NCBI RefSeq assembly: GCF_000263855.1
Contig: NZ_AJWX01000002.1
Span: 186,001 to 250,000 of the forward strand
Length of the DNA: 64,000 nucleotides
Direction of reading: 5' to 3'
DNA from: Pseudomonas sp. M47T1
Lineage (GTDB): Bacteria > Pseudomonadota > Gammaproteobacteria > Pseudomonadales > Pseudomonadaceae
In this document: piece after piece, positions 1 to 7,981 of the stretch
Numbering within the stretch: position 1 is the first letter of the stretch
Layout: each line of letters starts with the position of its first letter
Made by a program: the position numbers and the translations under genes
Notes under the pieces: model-generated
Seen by the model: only the letters and a program-made list of their open reading frames with translations
The model's database searches: none
What the model was told of the DNA's origin: nothing

Positions 1-906
1 GGCCAGGCAAGCGGCCTGGGGGTGTTGCTGCTGGCGCTGATGCTCGGCGGCCTGGGGGCAAGCACCCAGCACCCCCTGGCGTCCTCGCTGGTGACCGACA
101 CCCATGAGGCGGGTGGCGGGGTGAAGCAGGCCCTGTCGCAGTACAACTTCGCCGGCGATATTGGCAAAACCCTGATCCCGGGGTTGGTGGGCCTGTTGCT
201 GACGGTCATCAGTTGGCGGGTCAGTGCCACCCTGATGGGGCTGCTCGGCTTGCTGGCAGCCGCTTTGCTGTGGTGGCTGGTGCCATCGCGCGGCATCGTT
301 GGCGCGCAGGCCGCAAGGAAAACCGCGCTGGCCATGGGGCAGGGTTCGGCACTGGGCCTGCGTGCCTTACTGCTGACCGGTACCCTGGACAGCGCGGTAC
401 GCATGGGCTTCCTGACCTTTCTGCCGTTCTTGCTGCAAGCCAAGGGCGCCGGCACCGCCGGCATCGGTCTGGCGCTGATGCTGCTGTTCATCGGCGGGGC
501 CTTTGGCAAACTGCTGTGCGGCTACCTGGGCGCGCGCATCGGCATGATGAAAACCGTGTGGCTCACGGAGACCAGCACTTCGTTGCTGATTGTGCTGGCG
601 TTGTTCCTGCCCCAGTGGGGCCTGATGGCCATGCTGCCGCTGCTGGGCTTAGCGCTGAACGGCACGTCCTCGGTGCTGTATGGCGCCGTACCGGAATTGG
701 CCGCCCCGGACCGCCGCGAGCAGGCGTTTGCGTTGTTCTACACCGGCACCATCGGGGCCGGGGCGCTGGCGCCGGTGCTGTTCGGACGGCTGGGGGATGT
801 GACGGGAATTACCCTGGCGTTGATGGTAGTGGCGGGGGTGTTGTTGCTGACGTTGCCGTTGGCGTGGGTGGTGGAGCGGGAGGGGAGGGGGCCAGTGTCG
901 GTTTGA
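1..906 (+). CDS. MFS transporter, 3' part (Fsr-like), 5' end outside window
   Basis: The reading frame is open from the first base, so the gene starts upstream and only about 301 C-terminal residues are seen. The protein is a chain of hydrophobic helices with short basic loops (for example the GKLLCGYLGARIG segment), as in the major facilitator superfamily. The stretch GASTQHPLASSLV resembles the HHP-containing region of fosmidomycin-resistance-type (Fsr) exporters, so an efflux role is likely but the substrate is unknown. It ends in a charged tail after the last helix. The next sequence on this strand is a transposase relic. Confidence 0.75.
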   Translation, partial: GQASGLGVLLLALMLGGLGASTQHPLASSLVTDTHEAGGGVKQALSQYNFAGDIGKTLIPGLVGLLLTVISWRVSATLMGLLGLLAAALLWWLVPSRGIVGAQAARKTALAMGQGSALGLRALLLTGTLDSAVRMGFLTFLPFLLQAKGAGTAGIGLALMLLFIGGAFGKLLCGYLGARIGMMKTVWLTETSTSLLIVLALFLPQWGLMAMLPLLGLALNGTSSVLYGAVPELAAPDRREQAFALFYTGTIGAGALAPVLFGRLGDVTGITLALMVVAGVLLLTLPLAWVVEREGRGPVSV

Positions 907-935
907 GCTGCCCGCAGACGGTGGCCATCTCGTAG

Positions 936-1460
936 CGGCTGCACCAGGTTCAGGCCTTCGAGCGCACCCAACCCGGACTGCCTTTGGGCATCGGGCATAT
1001 TCGCACGCAATTGCAAGATTATGTCCGCCATGGCACCGTCACCTTGTTCACTGCGCTGGATTATCTTCAGGGACGCTTGATCAGTTCCATCGAGCGCCAA
1101 CACCGGCATCAGGAATGGCTGGAGTTTCTCAAGAAGAAGATCAATCGAGAAACGCCCAAGCCTCTTCAGCTGCAGGTGATCGTCGACAACTACGCCACGC
1201 ACAAGCATCCAAAAAGTGAAGGCATGGCTTGAGACGCACAAACGCTTCCACATGCATTTCACCCCGACCTCCAGTTCGTGGATGAACATGGTTGAGCGCT
1301 TCTTTCGCGACATCACGGTGTACCTGCGTGACGGCAGTTTCAGTTCGGTTCGCGAAGTGGAAAGCGCGATCACCACGTTCTTGGCACTGCGAAATGCGCA
1401 GCCGACTCGCTACGTCTGGAACGTCAGGGGGGAAGATATTCTGAACAAGGGGGAAGCGTC
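936..1460 (+). pseudogene. IS630-family transposase remnant (DDE domain), frameshifted
   Basis: Two overlapping frames together encode the C-terminal DDE domain of an IS630-type transposase. The first frame reads FERTQPGLPLGIGHIRTQ and then IVDNYATHKHP, which holds a catalytic Asp. The second continues KAWLETHKRFHMHF and then TPTSSSWMNMVERFF, which holds the catalytic Glu. The join falls at about 1209-1216 in a run of five A; removing one A restores a continuous frame, so a single-base insertion inactivated it. An in-frame stop lies at 933-935 and the N-terminal helix-turn-helix half is missing. No terminal inverted repeats were recognised. The fragment ends about 50 bp from the 3' end of tRNA-Gly. 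Confidence 0.85.
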
Positions 1461-1514
1461 GCCGTGGGGCGAGCGTGGGGCAATAAAAGGTTGGAAATTG
1501 GAACCAGAAAAGGC

Positions 1515-1588
1515 TGGAGCGGGTGAAGGGAATCGAACCCTCGTTATCAGCTTGGGAAGCTGGAGTAATGCCATTATACGACACCCGC
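1515..1588 (-). tRNA. tRNA-Gly (anticodon CCC)
   Basis: Read on the minus strand, the 74-nt gene starts GCGGGTG, pairs with CACCCGC at the 3' side and ends in an encoded TCCA. The anticodon loop is TTCCCAA, giving anticodon CCC for GGG codons. The T arm contains GTTCGAT. The anticodon stem is CCAGC/GCTGA, so the outermost pair (27-43) appears to be a C-A mismatch; the remaining pairs are canonical. Confidence 0.95.
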
Positions 1589-1741
1589 TGAACGCGGTTC
1601 ACTTTTTACCAGAAGTCGCCCGTCAATTGAAGCGCTAATTGCGCCCCAGGCGCATTTGCCGGCCGGCCGCCACGGTTGTTCATCTTCTCGGCCCCGTTGG
1701 GTGGCGTTGATGTGCACGCGTGGCAGTCGGCTGGCCGGTGT

Positions 1742-2626
1742 TCAGATAGCCAGTGCATGGTGGCCGTCGAACGGACGATAGCGCAGGCGATTCTCCTGGG
1801 CATTGGGCTTGAGAAAGTCCATCAGCGCCAGGCGGGTGTCACGGCAGGCGGCCTTGTGCTCCATGTCCAGGAAATGCCCGGTGCTCTGGATGGTGCTGAA
1901 CTCGGTACGTGCCACATGGTTGGCGAAGTGCCGGGCTTCGTGGGCCGTGGTGTATTCGTCCCACTCACCGTTCATGAACAGCACGGGCACGCTGATCCTG
2001 CTAGCGGCATGCAGGGCGTTGCCCAGGTCGTGCTGCAGGACTTCGCTGATGTGAAAGTGCATCTGCGCGTATTCGTGGTCGTCCAGGCTGCTGACATGGC
2101 GGTAGTTGAACCGCTTGAACAGCGACGGCAGGTGCTTGCCGATGGTGTCATTGACCAGGTGGCCGACCTTGTGGCGGTCGCAACGGCCCAGGTAGTGGGC
2201 GCCGCGCTCCAGGTAGTCGCGCATGGAGTCGTTGAGCACTGGCGAGAACGAGCTGATCACCGCCTTCTCGATCCGCTTGGGCTGATGGGCCAGGGCCAGT
2301 AGCGCGCAGGCGCCACCCCACGAGAACGACATCACATGCTCGGCGTTGAAGTGGTCGATCAGCTCGACCAGGATCAGGCCTTCCTCTTCCTTGGTCAGCG
2401 AACGCTGGTGCAGGTTGTGAGGCTTGGACTTGCCGGCATAGGGCTGGTCGTACAGCACTACGTTGAATTGCGGATGAAGATTTCTCACGGTCTGTGCAAA
2501 AGACGCCGTGGTAGCCAACGACCCATTAACCAGAATGATGGTTTTTTCCGCACCATCCGCGCGATAGAACTCCGTGTAAACCCGATACTGACCCTGTATA
2601 TCCAGCACAGCGATTTCTGGCCTCAT
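1742..2626 (-). CDS. phaG: (R)-3-hydroxyacyl-ACP transacylase/thioesterase PhaG
   Basis: This alpha/beta hydrolase of 294 aa closely matches P. putida PhaG from its first residues (MRPEIAVLDIQGQYRVYTEF). PhaG diverts (R)-3-hydroxyacyl chains from fatty acid synthesis into medium-chain polyhydroxyalkanoate precursors; it was first described as an ACP:CoA transacylase and more recently as a thioesterase. The RhlA/PhaG catalytic residues fall at the expected places: Ser102 in SFSWGG, Asp223 in GEWDEY and His251 in GHFLDME. A longer frame extends upstream, but the ATG used here has AGGAG about 9 nt before it and matches the family N-terminus. The gene stands alone between tRNA-Gly and rsuA. Confidence 0.95.
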   Translation of the reverse strand: MRPEIAVLDIQGQYRVYTEFYRADGAEKTIILVNGSLATTASFAQTVRNLHPQFNVVLYDQPYAGKSKPHNLHQRSLTKEEEGLILVELIDHFNAEHVMSFSWGGACALLALAHQPKRIEKAVISSFSPVLNDSMRDYLERGAHYLGRCDRHKVGHLVNDTIGKHLPSLFKRFNYRHVSSLDDHEYAQMHFHISEVLQHDLGNALHAASRISVPVLFMNGEWDEYTTAHEARHFANHVARTEFSTIQSTGHFLDMEHKAACRDTRLALMDFLKPNAQENRLRYRPFDGHHALAI

Positions 2627-2944
2627 GTCGTAAGACTCCTGGCAAAAAAAACGGGTACTCGCGCAATCGACTCTGCACGTTATTTGTGACAGGTAGGCAA
2701 TAGCCTTGGAATTTTTTGCCCATGTCGATCCGAACAAGCTGGTCGACGGGTATTGTTATAGGCGGGCGATCTGTTGGACTCGGGCCGTGTGAGGCACCCG
2801 ATGGCCGACAAAAAGGTTTCTTAGAATGTGGTGGTGACTGTCGAGTCACATGTGGACCGACGATTGGATTCAAGCAGGCATGTGACGTCTGCGCAAGTAC
2901 CGTTTGAGCATTGTCACGGGGGTTTCTGCCCGGCGGTCCAACCG
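2627..2944. other. Intergenic region upstream of phaG
   Basis: No supportable gene is seen in these 318 bp. The stretch must carry the phaG promoter on the minus strand, but neither a sigma-70, an RpoN (-24/-12) nor an AlgU site could be placed with confidence. A small perfect inverted repeat, GTGACT-GTCG-AGTCAC, lies at 2834-2849. Confidence 0.5.
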
Positions 2945-3637
2945 CTAGATTTGCTGAATCTCTTCAGCCGTCAGTGGTCGGTACTGCCCTGGCGACAGCT
3001 CTGGATCAAGGGTCAGCGGACCCATTTGCTCACGATGCAGCCGTAACACCTTGTTTTGAAAGTGACCGAACATGCGCTTGACCTGGTGGTAGCGGCCTTC
3101 GACGATGGTCAGCCGCGCGCTGCGCGCTCCCAGCAATTGCAGTGTAGCGGGCTGAGTGGTGAGATCTTCGAATGAAAAATAAATACCGCGGGCGAAGGTC
3201 TCGATGTACTGCTCATTGATTTCCTGTTCGGTTTCCACGTAATAGACCTTGCCCAGTTTGGTCTGTGGTTGCGTGAGCCGACGCGACCACTGGCCATCGT
3301 TGGTGATCACCATCAGCCCCGAGGTGTTGTAGTCCAGCCGCCCGGCCAGGTGCAGGTCGTGCTTGTCGGGTTCATCCAGCAGGTCGAGCACCGTCGGGTG
3401 CTGCGGGTCCACGGTGGCGCTGACGCAGCCCATGGGCTTGTGCAGCATGAAGTAGCGGGCAGGGCGGCCCACCTGCAGCACCTGATCGTCGAGCAGTACC
3501 TGGCTGAACTCACGCACTTCGACGTGCGGGTCGCCCACGGCCACGCCGTCCACGCGCACGCGGCGTTCCACCAGCAACAGGCGCACTTGCTTGCGGTTGA
3601 ACTGGGGCAGGTTGCTCAGGAATCGGTCGAGGCGCAT
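2945..3637 (-). CDS. rsuA: 16S rRNA pseudouridine synthase RsuA family
   Basis: The product is a 230-aa pseudouridine synthase, expected to isomerise U516 of 16S rRNA during small-subunit assembly. An N-terminal S4-type RNA-binding domain (MRLDRFLSNLPQFNRKQVRLLL) precedes the catalytic domain, whose motif AGRLDYNTSGLM contains the catalytic Asp102. The KxVYYVE and EGRYHQVKRMF elements of the RsuA/RluB group are also present. The start overlaps the end of the preceding Cys-rich gene by 22 nt, so the two are probably translationally coupled and transcribed with the diguanylate cyclase upstream. The RsuA subgroup, rather than RluB/E/F, is favoured by length and motif wording. Confidence 0.88.
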   Translation of the reverse strand: MRLDRFLSNLPQFNRKQVRLLLVERRVRVDGVAVGDPHVEVREFSQVLLDDQVLQVGRPARYFMLHKPMGCVSATVDPQHPTVLDLLDEPDKHDLHLAGRLDYNTSGLMVITNDGQWSRRLTQPQTKLGKVYYVETEQEINEQYIETFARGIYFSFEDLTTQPATLQLLGARSARLTIVEGRYHQVKRMFGHFQNKVLRLHREQMGPLTLDPELSPGQYRPLTAEEIQQI

Positions 3638-3846
3638 GCGAATTCGTCAGGTGGCAACTGGTCCAGCACTTGGGCGCAGCGCGGGCACAGGCAGGCCTTG
3701 TTGCGCAGGACGGCGGGCAGGGCCGCCAGCACGCTGGCGTCGATGTTCACGCCATAGCACCAGCAGGGCTGGGTGGCAGTGCGCGGGTCGGCCAGGCTGC
3801 AGGTGTTGGACGCGCCGCAGGCCGGGCACAGGCTGACATCATTCAT
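3616..3846 (-). CDS. Cysteine-rich CWC-type small protein
   Basis: This 76-aa protein has Cys pairs that look like a zinc ribbon: CPACG near the N-terminus, a central CWCYGV and a C-terminal CLCPRC. The CWC element defines the cysteine-rich CWC family, which has no known function. The chosen ATG overlaps the stop of the diguanylate cyclase gene (ATGAATGA), and its own end overlaps the start of rsuA by 22 nt. It is thus sandwiched in a tightly overlapping three-gene unit. A longer in-frame extension upstream would lie wholly inside the cyclase gene and was rejected. Confidence 0.75.
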   Translation of the reverse strand: MNDVSLCPACGASNTCSLADPRTATQPCWCYGVNIDASVLAALPAVLRNKACLCPRCAQVLDQLPPDEFACASTDS

Positions 3847-5326
3847 AGTGGGACTGGGGCAACTCGCTGCGCACGCAATTGCGTCCGCTCTGTTTGGCGC
3901 GATATAGCGCATGGTCGGCGCGGTTGAGCAGGCTGTGCAGGCTGTCGTTGGCCTGCAGGCCGGTGACGCCGACGCTGGTGGTGATTTTCAGCGATTTGCC
4001 GGCGTAGGGAAAGGTGTATTCCTCGGCGTGCCGACGAATCTTCTCGGCGATCTGCAGGGCATCGCCGCCCGGGGTGTTGCGCAACAGTACGATGAACTCT
4101 TCCCCGCCCCAGCGGCACAGAATGTCGGACTGGCGCAGGCTGTCGCGCAGCACCTGGGCGAAGCCCTTGAGCACTTCGTCGCCCGCCAGGTGGCCATGAC
4201 TGTCGTTGAGTTGCTTGAAGTGGTCCAGGTCCAGCAGCAAGGCCGCCAACGGTTGGGGATCGCGCTCGGCTTCGCTGATGGCCTGGCTGGCCAGCAGGTC
4301 GAAGCCGCGGCGGTTGGGCAGGTCGGTCAGCATGTCGCGGGTGGCCAGCCGTTCCAGGCGCAACTGGTAGCGGTTGACCACGCGCTTGAGCAGCCCCAGA
4401 ACCAGAGCAGTCACCAACAGGCAGATCAACAGGTTCAGGTACAGCGACTGGCGGATGTCGCCCAGCGCATTGTCTTCGCGCTTGTCGACGAACAGGTACC
4501 AGTCCAGCTCCGGAATGAAGCGTACGTTCAGGTAATGCTTCTTGCCTTGGGCTGCATATTCGTAGCTGCCGGTGGCGGGCTTGGGCATGCGCGCCAACAG
4601 GTCGTGCAGGTCCGCCAGTGCGTTCAGTTGCTGGCCACTGTGGGCGCCAAGCGGGCCGCCCTGGGCGCCGGTGAGCACCACGCGCCCGTCACGGTCGACA
4701 AAGTATACGTCACGCTGGTAGCGCTGCTCGTAGTCTTCGATCAGCTTGACCACGGCGTTCACGGTCAGGCCCACGCCGGCGGCGCCGATGAAGCGGTCCT
4801 GGTAGTCGAACACTTTGTAGTTGATGAAGATGGTCAGGGCATCGTGGTTGGCCATGTCCACGTCGACGTTGATCTCGTAGGGCGTCTGCATGTCGCGCAC
4901 GCGGAAGTACCAGGCGTCGCGAGGCTCCTGCGCCTTGACCTTTTTGAGCACGCCCTTGGCCTGGTAGTAGGTCAGGCTGGCGTCGGAGACGAAAAAGGCC
5001 GTGTAGGCGCCGTAGTGGCTCATGACCTCTTGCAGGTAGCGGGTCATCTGCTGTGGGTCGCGCTCGCCGGCCATGACCCAGTCACGCATGAAGGTGTCGC
5101 GTGACATCATCGATGAGATGAGCACCGGGCGGACCAGGTCTTTCTGGATTTCCGAGTACACGGTGTCGCTGGTGAGGGGCAGTTCGGTGTTGACGATGTT
5201 GTCGCGAATGGAACTGCGCGAAGCGTAGTAGCTCAGCAGCGAGGTGAGCACGAAGCCGCTGGCCAGCAGCAGTACCAGCGTCAGGATAAGCGAGCGCTGT
5301 GACAACGAAGTAAAGCGGGGCGGCAT
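3839..5326 (-). CDS. Membrane diguanylate cyclase with periplasmic Cache-like sensor
   Basis: The 495-aa product has a transmembrane helix near its N-terminus, a periplasmic region of about 270 residues resembling a double Cache domain, a second helix (LNLLICLLVTALVLGLL) and a C-terminal GGDEF domain. The active-site motif is GGEEF and an RxxD inhibitory site (RQSD) lies five residues before it. It should therefore be a functional, product-inhibited c-di-GMP synthase responding to an extracellular ligand. The ATG chosen has GGA six bases upstream. An ATG 33 nt further upstream is possible but has no visible ribosome-binding site. The gene overlaps the downstream Cys-rich gene by 8 nt. Confidence 0.9.
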   Translation of the reverse strand: MPPRFTSLSQRSLILTLVLLLASGFVLTSLLSYYASRSSIRDNIVNTELPLTSDTVYSEIQKDLVRPVLISSMMSRDTFMRDWVMAGERDPQQMTRYLQEVMSHYGAYTAFFVSDASLTYYQAKGVLKKVKAQEPRDAWYFRVRDMQTPYEINVDVDMANHDALTIFINYKVFDYQDRFIGAAGVGLTVNAVVKLIEDYEQRYQRDVYFVDRDGRVVLTGAQGGPLGAHSGQQLNALADLHDLLARMPKPATGSYEYAAQGKKHYLNVRFIPELDWYLFVDKREDNALGDIRQSLYLNLLICLLVTALVLGLLKRVVNRYQLRLERLATRDMLTDLPNRRGFDLLASQAISEAERDPQPLAALLLDLDHFKQLNDSHGHLAGDEVLKGFAQVLRDSLRQSDILCRWGGEEFIVLLRNTPGGDALQIAEKIRRHAEEYTFPYAGKSLKITTSVGVTGLQANDSLHSLLNRADHALYRAKQSGRNCVRSELPQSHYE

Positions 5327-5563
5327 AGCAAATCCATTGGCTGGTGACCGGTGCGTCATTCTAGGGTAGAGGAGGGCGCTGCGGGGCCAGGGGCGGTAAA
5401 GAAATTGCGCGCATGGATAAGAGTGTTTCGATCTTGTCGCAAATTATTTCAGGGGTGGCACTGAGTCGGGTTTCCGCGGTCTGAATCTATGCCGATCGCT
5501 ATATTTTGCTCGGCGCCGACCAGCGTCGCTGGTTCGAGCTGTCCAGCGGTCCGGGAGGCCGCC

Positions 5564-5947
5564 ATGAAACCAAGACTTTTGCTGATAGTGTTGCTAGGTC
5601 TGCTGATCTCCGCGTGTGCACCTTACGAGGGGCCTGCCTACTACCGAACGGATGTGTACGCCGGGGGCGCCTATCCTTATGGCTATTACCCCTATGGCCC
5701 CGCGTACTACAACTCCGGTTATTACATTCGGTCGCCGCGCTACTACGCGCCGCCGCCTCATTACTACCGTCCTCCACCCGGCGGCGGTTACCGGCCAGGC
5801 GGGCCGGGCTGGAACGGTCATCGCCCACCGCCGCCGCCGCCGGGGCGCGGCCCGGGTGGCCCAGGCCGGGGCAACTGGCAGGGGCACGGCGACCATGACA
5901 ACCATGGTGGCCCTGGCCACGGCGGGTTTGGCGGCGGCCGCCGCTAA
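5564..5947 (+). CDS. Small Tyr/Pro/Gly-rich lipoprotein, unknown function
   Basis: The 127-aa protein begins with a lipoprotein signal, MKPRLLLIVLLGLLISAC, with the lipidated Cys at position 18. The mature part is low complexity: first Tyr/Gly/Pro-rich (AYPYGYYPYGPAYY), then Pro-rich, then Gly/His-rich (WQGHGDHDNHGG, GGFGGGRR). GGGAGG lies five bases before this ATG, which fixes the start well inside a longer frame. The His/Gly tail could bind metal or a surface polymer, but no function is assigned. It is flanked by convergent and divergent neighbours and appears monocistronic. Confidence 0.75.
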   Translation: MKPRLLLIVLLGLLISACAPYEGPAYYRTDVYAGGAYPYGYYPYGPAYYNSGYYIRSPRYYAPPPHYYRPPPGGGYRPGGPGWNGHRPPPPPPGRGPGGPGRGNWQGHGDHDNHGGPGHGGFGGGRR

Positions 5948-5976
5948 GGCAGCCAGTAAGGCCAACCTGTAGCCGC

Positions 5977-7089
5977 TCAGTAATTGGACAGATCGGCCAG
6001 CGGGTGACGCCCCTCCCAAGCCTTGCTGAAGTGCGCCTCCACCACGGCCTGCGGAATAGCGGCTATGTCGGGCCAGTGCCAGCGGGGTTTCTGGTCCTTG
6101 TCGATCAGTCGCGCCCGCACGCCCTCGCTGAACTCCGGATGACGGCAGCAGTTGAGGCTGAGGGTGTATTCCATCTGGAACACCTGCGCCAGTGACAGGT
6201 GCCGGGCGCGCACTATCTGTTCCCAGACCAGTTGCGCGGTCAACGGGCAACCTTCCGCCAGGGTATGCGCGGCCTTGGCCAGCAGCGCGTCGTCGCTATG
6301 GCGCTGATGCACCAGGGCACGCCAGGCCGCGGCCACGTCGCTGACGTCCAGCAGGCTGTCGATCTGCCGACGGCGCGGCAGCCATTGGGCTTCGGGCATT
6401 TCACCCACGGCTTCCTGCTGCAAGGCCTTGAGCAGGCTGTTGAGCTGCACGGCAGTCTGCTCCTGCCAATTGAGTTGCAGCAGCCCTTCGATCAGGGCCG
6501 GCTGCTGGTGGTCGTGCAGGAAACGGTCGGCCAGGCCCAGGTCCAGGGCGTCACGGCCGTTGATGTGCGAGCCGGTCAGCCCCAGGAACAAACCCAGCTT
6601 GCCCGGCAGGCGCGACAGGAACCAGCTGGCGCCCACGTCGGGGAACAGCCCGATGCTGATCTCGGGCATGGCCAGGCGGCTGCTGGGGGTGACGATACGG
6701 ACGTTGGCCCCCTGCAACAGGCCCAGGCCGCCGCCCAGCACGTAACCGTGGCCCCAACAGATCAAGGGCTTGGGAAAGGTGTGCAGGCGGTAGTCCAGGC
6801 GGTATTCGCCAGCGAAGAAGTGCGATGCCAGTGGCGGCACTTCGCCGGGGTGGGCCCGGCAGGCCTGCACCAGGCTGCGCACGTCGCCGCCGGCACAGAA
6901 CGCCTTGGCGCCATTGCCGCGCAACAATACGCAGACGATCTGGTCGTCCTGTTCCCAGCGCTCCAGCTGGTCGTTGAGGGCCTCGACCATGGGCAGCGAC
7001 AACGCGTTGAGGGATTTTTCGGCGTCCAGGGTGGCAACGCCAATGCGGGCGCCATCGACACCGACAAGCTCTTCGAATTGCAGATTCAT
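5977..7089 (-). CDS. Enoyl-CoA hydratase/isomerase family, 3-hydroxyisobutyryl-CoA hydrolase-like
   Basis: The 370-aa crotonase-fold protein has the oxyanion-hole motif AFCAGGDVRSL near residue 65 and the second motif GHGYVLGGGLGLL. The segment MPEISIGLFPDVGASWFLSRLPG is typical of 3-hydroxyisobutyryl-CoA hydrolases (valine degradation), as is the length, which exceeds the roughly 260 aa of simple hydratases. It probably hydrolyses a branched 3-hydroxyacyl-CoA. No other valine-pathway gene is nearby, so the exact substrate is not supported by context. Confidence 0.82.
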   Translation of the reverse strand: MNLQFEELVGVDGARIGVATLDAEKSLNALSLPMVEALNDQLERWEQDDQIVCVLLRGNGAKAFCAGGDVRSLVQACRAHPGEVPPLASHFFAGEYRLDYRLHTFPKPLICWGHGYVLGGGLGLLQGANVRIVTPSSRLAMPEISIGLFPDVGASWFLSRLPGKLGLFLGLTGSHINGRDALDLGLADRFLHDHQQPALIEGLLQLNWQEQTAVQLNSLLKALQQEAVGEMPEAQWLPRRRQIDSLLDVSDVAAAWRALVHQRHSDDALLAKAAHTLAEGCPLTAQLVWEQIVRARHLSLAQVFQMEYTLSLNCCRHPEFSEGVRARLIDKDQKPRWHWPDIAAIPQAVVEAHFSKAWEGRHPLADLSNY

Positions 7090-7233
7090 CCTGACCTCTT
7101 GAGTAACGCGAGTTGGGCAGTAGATCAGACAGTATGGCCCGCCGTCGGCATCACGTCAGTCTTCGGCTACATGGATTGACAATCGTGGCGTGCTTTCCTA
7201 GTGTCCGCCCCATTGTTTTTCGGGCAACGCCAA

Positions 7234-7926
7234 ATGACCTCCGACGACCGCATCAAACTCGAACCCAGCTGGAAGCACGCCTTGCGTGACGAATTCGACC
7301 AGCCCTACATGACTCAACTGCGCGAGTTCCTGCGCCAGGAGCATGCGGCCGGCAAGGAGATCTACCCCCCGGGGCCAATGATTTTCAACGCCCTCAACCT
7401 TACGCCGCTGAACCAGGTAAAAGTGGTGATCCTCGGCCAGGACCCCTACCACGGCCCGGGTCAGGCGCACGGCCTATGTTTCTCGGTACAGCCGGGCATC
7501 GCCACGCCGCCTTCGCTGGTCAATATCTACAAGGAGCTCAAGCGCGACCTGAACATCGACATCGCGCCCCATGGCTGCCTGCAGCACTGGGCCGAGCAGG
7601 GCGTGCTGCTGCTCAACACCACCATGACGGTGGAGCGCGCCAATGCGGCGTCCCATGCCAAGAAAGGCTGGGAGTCGTTCACCGATCGCGTCATTCAGAC
7701 CGTCAGTGAGCAACAGACCAGCGTCGTGTTCCTGCTGTGGGGTGCCCATGCGCAGGGCAAGCAGAAGCTGATCGACAGCACCAAGCACCTGGTGTTGACC
7801 TCGGTACACCCATCACCGCTGTCGGCCTACCGTGGTTTTATCGGCAACGGGCATTTCAGCCGAACCAACAAGTTCTTGCAGCAGAGCGGGCTGGCACCGA
7901 TCGACTGGCAGTTGCCACCGGTCTGA
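7234..7926 (+). CDS. ung: Uracil-DNA glycosylase
   Basis: The 230-aa enzyme removes uracil from DNA at the start of base excision repair. The water-activating motif [13 protein letters not shown] places the catalytic Asp at residue 70, the uracil-recognition stretch [15 protein letters not shown] follows, and the C-terminal [13 protein letters not shown] contains the catalytic His and the DNA-intercalating loop. The ATG beginning [13 protein letters not shown] was preferred over an upstream GTG because it gives the usual family length. It ends 55 bp from the convergent tctA; the gap holds a small REP hairpin. Confidence 0.96.
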   Translation: MTSDDRIKLEPSWKHALRDEFDQPYMTQLREFLRQEHAAGKEIYPPGPMIFNALNLTPLNQVKVVILGQDPYHGPGQAHGLCFSVQPGIATPPSLVNIYKELKRDLNIDIAPHGCLQHWAEQGVLLLNTTMTVERANAASHAKKGWESFTDRVIQTVSEQQTSVVFLLWGAHAQGKQKLIDSTKHLVLTSVHPSPLSAYRGFIGNGHFSRTNKFLQQSGLAPIDWQLPPV

Positions 7927-7940
7927 TCCACACCACGATC

Positions 7941-7970
7941 CTGTGGGAGCTGGCTTGCCAGCACCCACAG
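7941..7970. repeat. REP hairpin (CTGTGGGAGCTGGC type)
   Basis: A compact palindrome of the genus-typical REP class: CTGTGGGAGCTGGC pairs with GCCAGC-ACCCACAG around a short loop. It sits between the convergent 3' ends of ung and tctA and may act as a bidirectional transcription barrier. Copies with similar arms occur elsewhere in this window. Confidence 0.8.
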
Positions 7971-7981
7971 GTGCCCCATCG

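Noticed and set aside
1..1600. Prophage or genomic island at tRNA-Gly
   Set aside because: No integrase, direct repeat or phage gene is visible; only a transposase relic is present.
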